Below are positions 45,054 through 54,700 of a DNA stretch of 64,000 bases, one piece after another. Numbering within the stretch: the stretch's first letter is position 1; each line of letters opens with the position of its first letter. Made by a program: the position numbers and the translations under genes. This stretch comes from Azophilus sp965220835 (lineage in GTDB: Bacteria > Pseudomonadota > Gammaproteobacteria > Pseudomonadales > Azotimanducaceae), in contig OZ244842.1 in assembly GCA_965220835.1 (NCBI GenBank), positions 1,240,001 through 1,304,000 of the forward strand. Direction: 5' to 3'. The notes beneath the pieces were generated by a model, which was given only the letters and a program-made list of their open reading frames with translations, was not told the DNA's origin and did not search any database.

Positions 45054-45584
45054 ATGACTGAGCAAAACCGCTACCGAATCACCGGCGGGCTGTTCCTGCT
45101 GGCCATCGTCATCATCTTTGTGCCCATGCTGTTCGACGACGACGGGGTCCCGTCCGTGGAACTCGCTCCGGTCGATTCCGACTATCAGCCCCCGGTGGTG
45201 GAGGCCTTTGAGGAGGTCGTGCCTGAAACCGACTTGGCCGCCCGAGTGCAAGCCTTGCGCGAGGAGGCGGATGAACAGGGCTTCCACCCGCGGACGGGAA
45301 CCCGCATTGGCGAGCCGGTGCTGTCGCTGCCCAACGACGAAACCGGCGTTTGGGCGATTCAACTGGGCAGCTTCTCCGAGGCGGGCAAGGCAACCGCCTT
45401 CCGCGACCGGCTGCGCGCGGATGGCCACGAGGCCTTCACTAGCATGTTCAAGCCCGGTGAAGGCACCATCATGCACCGGGTGGCCGTCGGTCCCTTTCTC
45501 TCCGAGGAGCGGGCCAGCAGCTTGGCCACCGACCTTGAGGACCAGTACGGGGAGACGCCCAAGCTGATGGCGTTTGGAAACTAG
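45054..45584 (+). CDS. SPOR-domain membrane protein (DedD-like)
   Basis: This protein of about 176 residues has a short cytoplasmic start, one membrane helix (ITGGLFLLAIVIIFVPMLF) and an acidic periplasmic linker. A C-terminal SPOR domain (VWAIQLGSFSEAGKATAFRDRLRADGHEAFTS ... RVAVGPFLSEERASSLATDLE) binds denuded peptidoglycan at the division septum. Position between folC and cvpA matches DedD. The ATG at 45054 is preferred to the TTG six bases upstream. It overlaps the start of cvpA by 11 bases. Confidence 0.88.
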   Translation: MTEQNRYRITGGLFLLAIVIIFVPMLFDDDGVPSVELAPVDSDYQPPVVEAFEEVVPETDLAARVQALREEADEQGFHPRTGTRIGEPVLSLPNDETGVWAIQLGSFSEAGKATAFRDRLRADGHEAFTSMFKPGEGTIMHRVAVGPFLSEERASSLATDLEDQYGETPKLMAFGN

Positions 45585-46118
45585 GAGTTGGCTGATCACC
45601 AGCCTCGACATCATTGTGCTGGCGCTGATGGCGGCATCGGCGCTGATTGGGCTGTTTCGCGGACTGATGCGCGAGGTGCTGTCCCTCGCCATCTGGGTTG
45701 CCGCCGTCCTCGGAACCCTATCGTTGGGCCCGGTGGTTGCGGATTGGCTGGCGCTTGGGCCCTCGGTTGCGGACTGGCTGAACTTGGGCTCCGAGGCCGC
45801 CGAGGTGGTTGCCGGCTACGCCATCGTCTTCGTGGGGGTCTTCCTGCTTGGCGCGATGATTCAGAAGCTGGTGGCCAAGGCGCTCGATGCAACCGGCCTG
45901 TCGGGAGCGGACCGGATGCTGGGGCTGGTGTTCGGCGGCGCTAGAGGCTTGGCGCTGTGCTTGGTCGCCTTCGTCGTCCTGCGCCCGTTCGCCGAGGACG
46001 CCGCTTGGTGGCGGGCTTCCCTCGCGCCGCCCTTGTTGGCGGAATTCGAGCACCAATTGCTGGAATGGGTCGGCAGCAGTGAGGCCGAGGTTTCGAACTT
46101 TGGGATGGAGACGCTCTA

Positions 46119-46119
<1 letters not shown>
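45574..46119 (+). CDS. cvpA: CvpA family membrane protein
   Basis: This 181-residue protein has four predicted membrane helices: LDIIVLALMAASALIGLFRG, LSLAIWVAAVLGTLSL, VVAGYAIVFVGVFLLGAMIQKLV and GARGLALCLVAFVVL. GLFRGLMREVLSLAIWV and GLSGADRMLGLVFGGARG match the CvpA family signature, which has been linked to colicin V export, biofilm and envelope stress. The start is TTG at 45574, overlapping the SPOR gene. It is immediately adjacent to purF, whose ATG coincides with the cvpA stop (TAATG). Confidence 0.9.
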
Positions 46120-47631
<1,512 letters not shown>

Positions 47632-47639
<8 letters not shown>

Positions 47640-48120
47640 CGGACCGAATGCCGGATCCGATGACCACCCGCCCGCCGACCTGGGGCAACGCTTCCCCAGC
47701 CCCTGCATCGGCATCTGCTCCACCACCTACGGCGACTTGATCTGCCGCGGCTGCTACCGCTTCGCCCACGAAGTGGCGCAATGGAATGGCTATGAACCCG
47801 CCCAACGCGCCGTCGTGCTGGAGCGGCTGGCCGAATTGCGCGCCGGCGCGGTGTCCAAGCATTTGAGCCCATTGCGAATGGACCAATTGGTCCAGCAGGC
47901 GGCTTCGGTGAGGCTTAGGCGCATCGACGGCCTAAGCGCGCCCAGCGTCGCCTACGAAGTGCTGCGACGGCTCAGCGTCTGGCGCCTGGCCCCGCCTTGG
48001 TCGGCAGAGAAAGAGAACGGGGCGGCTGAAGCGCGCGCCTTGCTGGAGCGCATTGACAAGGAAATCTGGCAACGCTCCGAAGCCCACTACGAACGCAGCT
48101 TCCGAATCGCCGCTCAGTGA
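47632..48120 (+). CDS. DUF1289 domain protein
   Basis: This 162-residue protein has the DUF1289 Cys-rich signature PCIGICSTTYGDLICRGCYRFAHEVAQW near residue 24. It has four Cys in a C-x3-C-x8-C-x2-C arrangement that could bind a metal. The rest (residues 60-160) is helical and polar with no recognised domain. The family function is unknown. It starts within the end of purF and is probably co-transcribed with it. It ends the long biosynthetic run that starts at leuC. Confidence 0.85.
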
Positions 48121-48296
48121 CTCAAGGGGCGTTTTGCCGCCGCGGCCAGTGCTCTGACCCGCTGTGGCAGAGATTGGCTCGCAACCCGAATCAGGCCGGG
48201 TCATCGCACAGCGACCTCGCCGTTTCGCAAAAGGCGCTATCATCAATGCAATGCCTCGGACACGGGCCATTCAAGCTGGCTGCAACAACTGCCTCG

Positions 48297-48566
48297 ATGG
48301 AGCGATTCTTCAACACAACCGGCCCAGTGGTGCCAGCGGACCATTACTGCATTGCGCCGCTGGCACGCATCGATTCAGGCGATGTGCGTGACTGTCGCAT
48401 CCGTTCCGGTTCCACGCAGGAGATCATGACCGGCGGCAGCGCCTTCAACGTCAAGGCGGCGTCGCGGCGCCTGGGAAACTTTGTCAAAGCGGAGGTTTAC
48501 GCACTGCTCGGCCAACACAGGGCGGGGACCGGGCAGACGTTCACCGAGGGCGCGTCATCGGCAGTT
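48297..48566 (+). pseudogene. Internally deleted fossil of an AAA ATPase
   Basis: In one frame two separate parts of a known AAA-ATPase family are joined. MERFFNTTGPVVPADHYCIAPLARID is the start of those proteins, normally followed by a Walker A segment. Directly after it comes GDVRDCRIRSGSTQEIMTGGSAFNVKAASRRLGNFVKAEVYALLGQHRAGTGQTFTEGA, which corresponds to a region beyond Walker B. The ATP-binding core between them is missing and similarity stops at the end. This is a decayed gene with an internal deletion, in frame by chance with the downstream peptidase. Confidence 0.75.
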
Positions 48567-48686
48567 ACTGGTCAGCACGATAGTCGAAGCAGCAGAGAGA
48601 TCAGTTTAGAATTGCCAGTTACCCACACCCCCCCCGAGGAGCCCCTACATGATGCCACGCTCTTCATATGCCATGGATGCCATCCT

Positions 48687-50531
48687 ATGTACTTGTGTGC
48701 TTTAGCCTTTATCCTCTCTCTAATTTTCAGTGGACTCGCCGTAGCAGCTATTCCTGTTGAGCACTTTGCTCGACTACCGGCATTTTCCGCTCCAGCTATC
48801 TCCCCAAAAGGTTCAAAAATAGCGGCCACTATGACTACCAATGGTGAGGAGTCGCTGTATCTGATGGAGTTAAACCCTGAGGGGTCACCTTTACTACAGC
48901 TCACCCGAAAAATACAAAGGAGCGATGCACTTTTTTTTCAGAAATACCGCTGGGTAAACGAAGAGATACTGTTGTCTGATATTCGTACTACGGTTAAATG
49001 GCGCGGCAGCCTTAGGAATGCTACTCGCTTGCTGTTGATACCCAGTGATCGAAATCAGGAATTTAGATTTATCGAGGCCAAGCCAAACAAATGGGGGCGC
49101 CCCAAACAACACTCTGAACTCATCCATCTACTGCCTCAGGACAAAGATCATATTCTGGTGGCTGTTGATGAAGACGATGACGCCCGGTATTTCGCACCTG
49201 AGGTACACAAAGTGAATGTGAATTCAGGAAAAAAGTACCTCGTACAGCGCAACATCCGCGTTATTTTCGATTGGATAAGCGACAGCACGGGTAACTTACG
49301 TGTAGGTGTCGCATTCAATGACCTCAAGGGTGATACCGACCAGGTGGTGTACTACCGGCATCCAGGTGATAATTTCGAGGTGCTTTCTCGTAACCAGTAT
49401 TTTGATGACGAGCGTCTATATCCTGTGGGTTTTGAAAAAGGCAATGATGACATATTGCTAATGGAAGCACAGGAGTACAAGGAAGAGAGTGAAGAAGAGC
49501 CTAGAGTGTTACGCTTTGATGTAAAAGCCAAAACAGTTCTTGGCCCCTACAGCAACGAAAGGGAAGATAAGATTCTCGAACAAATCAAAGCTGAGCTGGA
49601 AGGATTTGACATTCATGTTGCCAGCAAAAGCATGGATGAAAACCAGTACATTTACAGGTTAAACAGTGACGTTGAAGTGCCGATGTACGTCTACCACAAT
49701 ATTGGCATGGGATTTTTTAAGCAACTGCCTTCGCCCTACCCAGAGTTAAACGGCCAGAAGTTCTCTCCTATGCTGAAGGTCAGCTACAACGCACGTGATG
49801 GTCTAAAGATACCTGCGTTTTTGACTCTTCCCCGGGGCAAGGAAGCCGCAAAAGAGCTTCCAACCATCATATACCCCCATGGCGGGCCTTGGAGTCACGA
49901 TGACTGGGGCTTTGATCCTCGTGTGCAGTTCTTTGCTGATCGAGGCTATGCTGTGCTGCAGCCACAGTTTCGAGGCTCGACAGGCTATGGCAAGGAGCAT
50001 GAAGAAGCAGGCTATGAGCAGTGGGGTTTGAAAATACAGGATGACATTACCGATGGTGTGAAATGGATGATCGACAAAGGTATAGCCGACCCTGACAGAA
50101 TCTGCATTGTTGGCGCCAGTTTTGGTGGTTATGCCGCAGCCATGGGGTTGGCCAAAACACCGGAATTGTACAGGTGCGGTATATCCATAGCAGCTGTGCT
50201 TGATTTAAAAAAGCTTATAGATGACCAGAATGACCTTCTGTTCAGTGGCATTAACAAAGCAATCATCAATAAAAAGAAGGACTCAAGGCCAGTTTCGCCC
50301 TACCATCTTGCCGATAATATTCAGGCACCGCTTCTCTTGATTCACGGCGATAAGGACACAATCGTACCTTTCGAGCATAGCAAGAAAATGCATCGTGCTC
50401 TGAAGAAACGCAAGAAGAACGTTGAGCTGATTAAGCTAGAAGGTGCCGAACACTGGAGCACGACAGAGGTTCATGAACTGACCAAGCTAGGAGCTATTGA
50501 GGCTTTTTTGTCCAAGCATTTGAACCCCTAG
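48687..50531 (+). CDS. Secreted S9 prolyl-oligopeptidase-family peptidase
   Basis: This serine peptidase of about 614 residues begins with a signal peptide at MYLCALAFILSLIFSGLAVAA. An N-terminal beta-propeller (FSAPAISPKGSKIAATM...) is followed by the alpha/beta-hydrolase domain: IIYPHGGPWSHDDWGF, PQFRGSTGYGKEHEEAGYEQWG, nucleophile GASFGGYAA near residue 477, HGDKDTIVPF (Asp) and EGAEHWST (His). It resembles dipeptidyl/acylaminoacyl peptidases. Base composition is clearly AT-richer than all neighbours, and codon use differs. This marks the gene as acquired. The ATG at 48687 is chosen because it starts the signal peptide. A better ribosome site lies at 48637, but its ATG reads a short closed frame. 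Confidence 0.88.
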   Translation: MYLCALAFILSLIFSGLAVAAIPVEHFARLPAFSAPAISPKGSKIAATMTTNGEESLYLMELNPEGSPLLQLTRKIQRSDALFFQKYRWVNEEILLSDIRTTVKWRGSLRNATRLLLIPSDRNQEFRFIEAKPNKWGRPKQHSELIHLLPQDKDHILVAVDEDDDARYFAPEVHKVNVNSGKKYLVQRNIRVIFDWISDSTGNLRVGVAFNDLKGDTDQVVYYRHPGDNFEVLSRNQYFDDERLYPVGFEKGNDDILLMEAQEYKEESEEEPRVLRFDVKAKTVLGPYSNEREDKILEQIKAELEGFDIHVASKSMDENQYIYRLNSDVEVPMYVYHNIGMGFFKQLPSPYPELNGQKFSPMLKVSYNARDGLKIPAFLTLPRGKEAAKELPTIIYPHGGPWSHDDWGFDPRVQFFADRGYAVLQPQFRGSTGYGKEHEEAGYEQWGLKIQDDITDGVKWMIDKGIADPDRICIVGASFGGYAAAMGLAKTPELYRCGISIAAVLDLKKLIDDQNDLLFSGINKAIINKKKDSRPVSPYHLADNIQAPLLLIHGDKDTIVPFEHSKKMHRALKKRKKNVELIKLEGAEHWSTTEVHELTKLGAIEAFLSKHLNP

Positions 50532-50667
50532 CCCGGATGTTGCACGAGTGGGCCAGTTTACGAAAGTCTGAGGCGTCATAGCCAGCGGCTGAGCTTCCGG
50601 TTTCCTTCGTGAGCTGCGGTTAGTGGCGTAACATCTTGCCCAGGTTGGAATTGACGAATTGAAGCCC

Positions 50668-51279
50668 ATGAATCCCACGTCCATCGAAGCGCAGCGCTTC
50701 TTGGCTTGCCCAACGCCGGACGCTTGGCTGAACAATGCCTTGGAGCGCTTGCCAACCTTGCTGATAGACCACGCTAACTGCGAGAAGAAGGCGGCGGGGA
50801 CGGCGCTGGGGCTGCTGTACCGCTACGTGGACAAGCCGCCCTTGTTGCGCAAGCTGTCCCGTTTGGCGCGGGAGGAGTTGCGCCACTTCGAACAGGTGCT
50901 GGAGTTGATGGCGGGGCAGGGGGTTGATTACGTACACCTGCCACCGGGCCGCTACGCCGGCAGCCTGCACCGCCTCATCAACCGCCAAGAGCCGCAGCGG
51001 CTGGTGGACGCCCTGTTGGTCGGCGCGATCGTCGAGGCCCGTTCCTGCGAGCGATTCCAGCGGCTTGCCGAAGTGGTGCCCGCACCCCTAAATGGCTTTT
51101 ACGCCCGCCTGCTGGAATCCGAAGCGCGGCACTTTCGGGACTACCTGAAGCTGGCGGAGCGCTATTCCGATGCCTCAGTTGCACCCCGCCTTGAGTGCTT
51201 CCTAACCGCCGAGGCAGTCCTCGTCACCGACCCAGATTCAACGTTCCGATTCCACAGCGGACCGTTGGCCACGAATTGA
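50668..51279 (+). CDS. miaE: tRNA-(ms2io6A) hydroxylase
   Basis: This protein of about 203 residues is a non-haem di-iron monooxygenase that hydroxylates ms2i6A at position 37 of tRNAs. The ferritin-like iron ligands appear as LIDHANCEKKAAGTAL, ELRHFEQVLELM, IVEARSCERF and ESEARHFRDYLKLA. These are the paired E-x2-H motifs expected for MiaE. The ATG at 50668 is preferred to a TTG nine bases earlier. It stands alone and is convergent with the SPFH gene. Confidence 0.93.
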   Translation: MNPTSIEAQRFLACPTPDAWLNNALERLPTLLIDHANCEKKAAGTALGLLYRYVDKPPLLRKLSRLAREELRHFEQVLELMAGQGVDYVHLPPGRYAGSLHRLINRQEPQRLVDALLVGAIVEARSCERFQRLAEVVPAPLNGFYARLLESEARHFRDYLKLAERYSDASVAPRLECFLTAEAVLVTDPDSTFRFHSGPLATN

Positions 51280-51455
51280 GGGGAAATTGGGCTTCATCCT
51301 GAAAGCCTCTACGGGGCAAGTGGCGCTTAGCTTTTCTACTCGATGTTACTTTCGAAAGGTGATAGCTCGCTAGGCTTTGAAGACAAGAATCTGTTGTGTC
51401 ATGTGCTGCGCACGTGGGAGTTCACTGGGGCCATCGCAAATGGCCCTAGATTGGA

Positions 51456-52382
51456 TTAACGCTCGTCAGCATGCTGGAAGATCTTGGTGGCAGCGCCAAT
51501 CATGGAGGCCATGTCCGCTAGGTTTGAGGGCAGGATCAAGGTGTTGCCGGCCTTGGCCAGTTCGCCGAAACGCTCCAAGTAGTCTTCCGCGATGCGCAGC
51601 TGCAGCGCTTTGTCACCATTTTCCGCGAGCAAGGCTTCGGCTACCTTGCGTAAGCCCTCCGCGGTCGCTTCGGCGATGCGCAAAATGGCGGCGGCTTCGC
51701 CTTCGGCCTCGTTGATCTGTTGCTGCTTGGCAGCTTCCGATTCGAGAATCACCCGCCGCTTCTCGCCTTCCGCTTGATTGATCTGCGCGTCACGCTCGCC
51801 CTCCGACTGCAGGATGACGGCCCGCTTTTCGCGCTCCGCCCGCATCTGTTTCTCCATGGCTGAGAGCACGTCCTGGGGCGGATTGATGTTCTTGATTTCG
51901 TAGCGAAGCACCTTGACGCCCCAAGGCTCAGAGGCTTGGTCAAGCTCCTCCACAACGCTTTGATTGATGGAACTGCGCTCCTCGAAGGTCTTGTCGAGTT
52001 CGATCTTGCCGATTTCGCTTCTCAAGGTGGTTTGCGCCAGTTGCGATATGGCAAACGTGAAGTCGCCGATGCCGTAGGAGGCCCGTTCAGGGTCCAACAC
52101 CTGCATGTACAGCACTCCGTCCACGCCCACCTGCACGTTGTCACGGGTGATGCAGACCTGCTCAGGAATGTCCATGGCGTGTTCCTTGAGGCTGTGCCTG
52201 TACACCACCCGCTCGATGAAGGGGATAAGGATATTGAAGCCTGGCTTCAGGGTGCGCGAGTAACGGCCAAGGTTCTCGATGACGTAGGCGTTTTGCTGGG
52301 GCACCACAACCGCGGTCTTGATGATGAGAATGATCGCCGCCACGGCAATGATGGCGGCCACGAGAAAGCCCAGATCCGGCAT
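51456..52382 (-). CDS. SPFH/Band 7 protein (paraslipin, QmcA-like)
   Basis: This 308-residue protein has an N-terminal membrane segment (LGFLVAAIIAVAAIILIIKTA) and a Band 7/SPFH domain (VPQQNAYVIENLGRYSRTLKPGFNILIPFIERV). A long heptad-rich helix of Glu/Ala/Gln (AEREKRAVILQSEGERDAQINQAEGEKR) follows, ending with an oligomerisation tail. These proteins form large membrane-bound cages associated with protease or lipid quality control. It lies directly downstream of an NfeD gene on the same strand, the conserved SPFH-NfeD pair. Confidence 0.92.
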   Translation of the reverse strand: MPDLGFLVAAIIAVAAIILIIKTAVVVPQQNAYVIENLGRYSRTLKPGFNILIPFIERVVYRHSLKEHAMDIPEQVCITRDNVQVGVDGVLYMQVLDPERASYGIGDFTFAISQLAQTTLRSEIGKIELDKTFEERSSINQSVVEELDQASEPWGVKVLRYEIKNINPPQDVLSAMEKQMRAEREKRAVILQSEGERDAQINQAEGEKRRVILESEAAKQQQINEAEGEAAAILRIAEATAEGLRKVAEALLAENGDKALQLRIAEDYLERFGELAKAGNTLILPSNLADMASMIGAATKIFQHADER

Positions 52383-52409
52383 GAATCTCTCCTGTTTTTC
52401 TTGAGTTTC

Positions 52410-52892
52410 CTAGTCTTGAGTGTCTTTGGCTTGAGCGCCTGAGAGTGGCACTTGGGGGTCTGCGACGGACGTGATTTTGAGCAGCGTACCGTCGGTGGCG
52501 ACCACTCTGGCTTGTTGGCCGCCCTCGATGGGGCTGGTGCCAACGTTCTCCGCGCTCCAAGTGGAGCCACGTAGCCGCACGCGGCAGCTCTCGCCGGGCG
52601 GCACTTCCTCTCCGGGCCGGACGGTGGCGCCGATCAAACTGTTGCCGAAGGCCGGCAGGCCACCACGAAACCGGTCATAGAGATTGCGTCGAAACAGAAC
52701 CATGCTCGTGATCGCCAGTATCGAGAACAGCAGCCATTGCCCCCAGATCGGCAGCTCCAATCCCGCAAGGCCCGCAAGCCCGGTCAATATGGCGGCGAAG
52801 CCAACGAAAATCAGGTAGTACGCGGCCTCAATGCCCAGCAACTCGGCGGCCATGAGACCGAATCCGATAATCAGCCAACCCCACCACGGCAT
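52410..52892 (-). CDS. NfeD family membrane protein
   Basis: This protein of about 160 residues has three membrane segments (WWGWLIIGFGLMAAELLGI, AAYYLIFVGFAAILTGLAGL, LLFSILAITSMVLFRR) and a C-terminal soluble OB-fold domain (LIGATVRPGEEVPPGESCRVRLRGSTWSAENVG). The domain structure is typical of short NfeD proteins that partner SPFH proteins. The start is MPWWGWLI at 52892, supported by GGGAGA upstream; a longer frame begins at 52961 but adds only a polar N-terminus. The SPFH gene follows 27 bases after its stop. Confidence 0.9.
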   Translation of the reverse strand: MPWWGWLIIGFGLMAAELLGIEAAYYLIFVGFAAILTGLAGLAGLELPIWGQWLLFSILAITSMVLFRRNLYDRFRGGLPAFGNSLIGATVRPGEEVPPGESCRVRLRGSTWSAENVGTSPIEGGQQARVVATDGTLLKITSVADPQVPLSGAQAKDTQD

Positions 52893-52953
52893 ATCAAGTC
52901 TCCCAATATCTCGCCAAAACCGGCCCGATGCCTCAGTGTAAGGGGATGCAGCG

Positions 52954-53700
52954 TCAACCACTAGGCCGACGATAGGGTTGGCCTAAAGGGAAGCACTCCA
53001 TTTGAAGGCACTGGCCGGATTGGCGCAGCAGCCAGCCGCAGCGGGCCCAGTCGCCCAGCACGTAGCGCAGGCCATTGGCGTGGCTGTGGATGGCGGGGCG
53101 GTGGGTGTGGCCGTGGATCAGCACTTGGCTGCCCATTTCCTCCAGCAATTGGTCGGCGGCGGCGGGGTCTGCGTCCATGATGGCCATGGTCTTGGCGGCG
53201 TTGCTGGCCCGGCTGGCGCTGCGCAAGCCGTTCGCCGCCTCCCGGCGCTCCGCCAACGGCTTGGCCAGCATCTCCGCCTGCCAAGCGGGGGAGCGGAACA
53301 GCTTGCGCATGGCTTGGTAGGCCTCATCCGCCGTGCACAGCGCATCGCCATGCGCCAAGGTGAGGCCGTCGTTGGTGCGGAACGGGTCCGGCAGCAGCTG
53401 CGCGCCCGTGCGTTCGGCAAATCGCTCGCCCATCAGAAAGTCCCGGTTGCCCGCCATTACCCGCACTGCGGCGCTGCCGGACGCTCCAGCAAGCACGGCG
53501 CAGACCTGCTGGGCCAGAGCCGAGTCGTCATCATCGCCGACCCAGGCTTCGAAAAGGTCGCCCAGAATGAACACTTCCTCGGCCCAATGCGCTTCCGCCG
53601 CCAAGCACTCGGAAAACCGCGCCAAGCGGTGGTCCCGAACGCTGTCCAGATGCAGATCGGATAGGAAGACCCGCTTAGGCTGTTCCCCATCATCCGCCAT
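52954..53700 (-). CDS. lpxH: UDP-2,3-diacylglucosamine hydrolase
   Basis: This 248-residue metallo-phosphoesterase cleaves UDP-diacylglucosamine to lipid X in lipid A synthesis. The di-metal site motifs are all present: FLSDLHLD, ILGDLFEAWVGDD, VMAGNRDFLMGE, LAHGDALCT and IHGHTHRPAIH. The enzyme is peripheral on the inner membrane and implies a lipid-A-containing outer membrane. The start (MADDGEQPKR) lies within the end of folD, on the same strand. Confidence 0.94.
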   Translation of the reverse strand: MADDGEQPKRVFLSDLHLDSVRDHRLARFSECLAAEAHWAEEVFILGDLFEAWVGDDDDSALAQQVCAVLAGASGSAAVRVMAGNRDFLMGERFAERTGAQLLPDPFRTNDGLTLAHGDALCTADEAYQAMRKLFRSPAWQAEMLAKPLAERREAANGLRSASRASNAAKTMAIMDADPAAADQLLEEMGSQVLIHGHTHRPAIHSHANGLRYVLGDWARCGWLLRQSGQCLQMECFPLGQPYRRPSG

Positions 53701-54550
53701 CGAGCACCTCGCCTGCCGCCTGCAGGGTGTTGAGCAGCAAGGATACTCGGGTCATGGGGCCGACGCCGCCGGGCACGGGGGTGATCCAAGCCGCTGCCTG
53801 GGCGGCGGCGTCAAAGGCCACGTCGCCATGCAGCTTGCCGCGCTCATCCCGCGTGATGCCCACGTCAATGACCACGGCACCGGGCTTGACCCAGTCCCCT
53901 TGCACCAAGCCAGGCTTGCCCACTGCAGAAATGAGGATGTCGGCTTGGCGCGCCGCGGCACGGGTGTCGCGGGTGAACTTGTGGGTCATGGTGACGGTGC
54001 AGCCCGCCTGCAGCAGTTCCAAGCCCATGGGCCGGCCAAGGTGGTTGGAGGCGCCGATCACCGTGGCTTGGGCGCCATGGTATTTCACGCCGGTGCGGTC
54101 GAGCAGCAGCATCACGCCCATTGGCGTGCAGGAGCGCAGCGCTGGGCGGCGCAGCGCCAAGCGGCCAATGTTGTGGGGATGAAAGCCGTCCACGTCCTTT
54201 TCCGGGTCGATCCGATCAATGATCCGGTTCGCGTCAATGTGCTCCGGCAGCGGCAGCTGCACGAGAAAACCGTGAATGTTGGGGTCGGCGTTCAGCGCCT
54301 GAATCCGCGCCTCCAGCTCATCTTGGCTGACGGAGGCGGTGATGCGTTCCACCACGGAGTGAAAGCCGACTTGCCGGCAGTCCCGCACCTTGGCGTTGAC
54401 GTACACCTCGGAGGCGGCATCGTCGCCGACCAGAACCACGGCCAGCCCGGGCGGCCCCAAGCCGGCCTCGACACGCTTTTGCACGGCGTGCCGAATGTCG
54501 CGCCGATAGGCTGCGGAAATGGCCTTGCCGTCGAGTACCTGAGCTGTCAT
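53690..54550 (-). CDS. folD: Bifunctional methylene-THF dehydrogenase/cyclohydrolase
   Basis: This 286-residue enzyme interconverts methylene-, methenyl- and formyl-tetrahydrofolate. The catalytic Lys is in EVYVNAKVRDC. GFLVQLPLPEHID, PEKDVDGFHPHNIG, the NADP-binding VIGASNHLGRPMGLELLQAGCTVTMTH and the C-terminal DVGITRDERGKLHGDVAF follow. A GAS replaces the more usual GRS in the nucleotide loop. The start is MTAQVLDGKA at 54550. It overlaps lpxH and is divergent from gap. Confidence 0.94.
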   Translation of the reverse strand: MTAQVLDGKAISAAYRRDIRHAVQKRVEAGLGPPGLAVVLVGDDAASEVYVNAKVRDCRQVGFHSVVERITASVSQDELEARIQALNADPNIHGFLVQLPLPEHIDANRIIDRIDPEKDVDGFHPHNIGRLALRRPALRSCTPMGVMLLLDRTGVKYHGAQATVIGASNHLGRPMGLELLQAGCTVTMTHKFTRDTRAAARQADILISAVGKPGLVQGDWVKPGAVVIDVGITRDERGKLHGDVAFDAAAQAAAWITPVPGGVGPMTRVSLLLNTLQAAGEVLDGG

Positions 54551-54650
54551 TGCGTCCTGCAACCAATTGCGCAGCGCGGCAGTTTACAACGAGTGGGCCG
54601 CGCACCCGCAAAACAGCTGCGCGTGCCTATTGTGGGCGGGGATCAACCCT

Positions 54651-54656
54651 TATAAT
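54651..54656 (+). promoter_or_regulatory. Likely -10 element of the gap promoter
   Basis: A perfect TATAAT lies 45 bases before the gap ATG, in the gap/folD divergent spacer. The -35 region is weak (TTGTGG or ATTGTG at 15-16 bases). The predicted leader is about 38 bases, with GGGAGAAG as ribosome site. Confidence 0.5.
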
Positions 54657-54700
54657 GCCGCGTCCTCCACCCCCACCATCATCCCGGGAGAAGCAACCCC

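Noticed and set aside
48117..48686. Peptidase open frame extending upstream to 48117
   Set aside because: The upstream part is the fossil ATPase in the same frame by chance. The signal peptide begins at 48687 and composition changes there.
48637..48704. Frameshift at the start of the S9 peptidase (good ribosome site followed by ATGATG in another frame)
   Set aside because: The short frame closes within 20 codons and adds no similarity, while the ATG at 48687 starts a complete signal peptide. A sequencing error cannot be fully excluded.
51428..51446. Hairpin (GGGCCAT/ATGGCCC) between miaE and the SPFH gene as a terminator
   Set aside because: The stem is only 7 bp and is not followed by a T-run on either strand.
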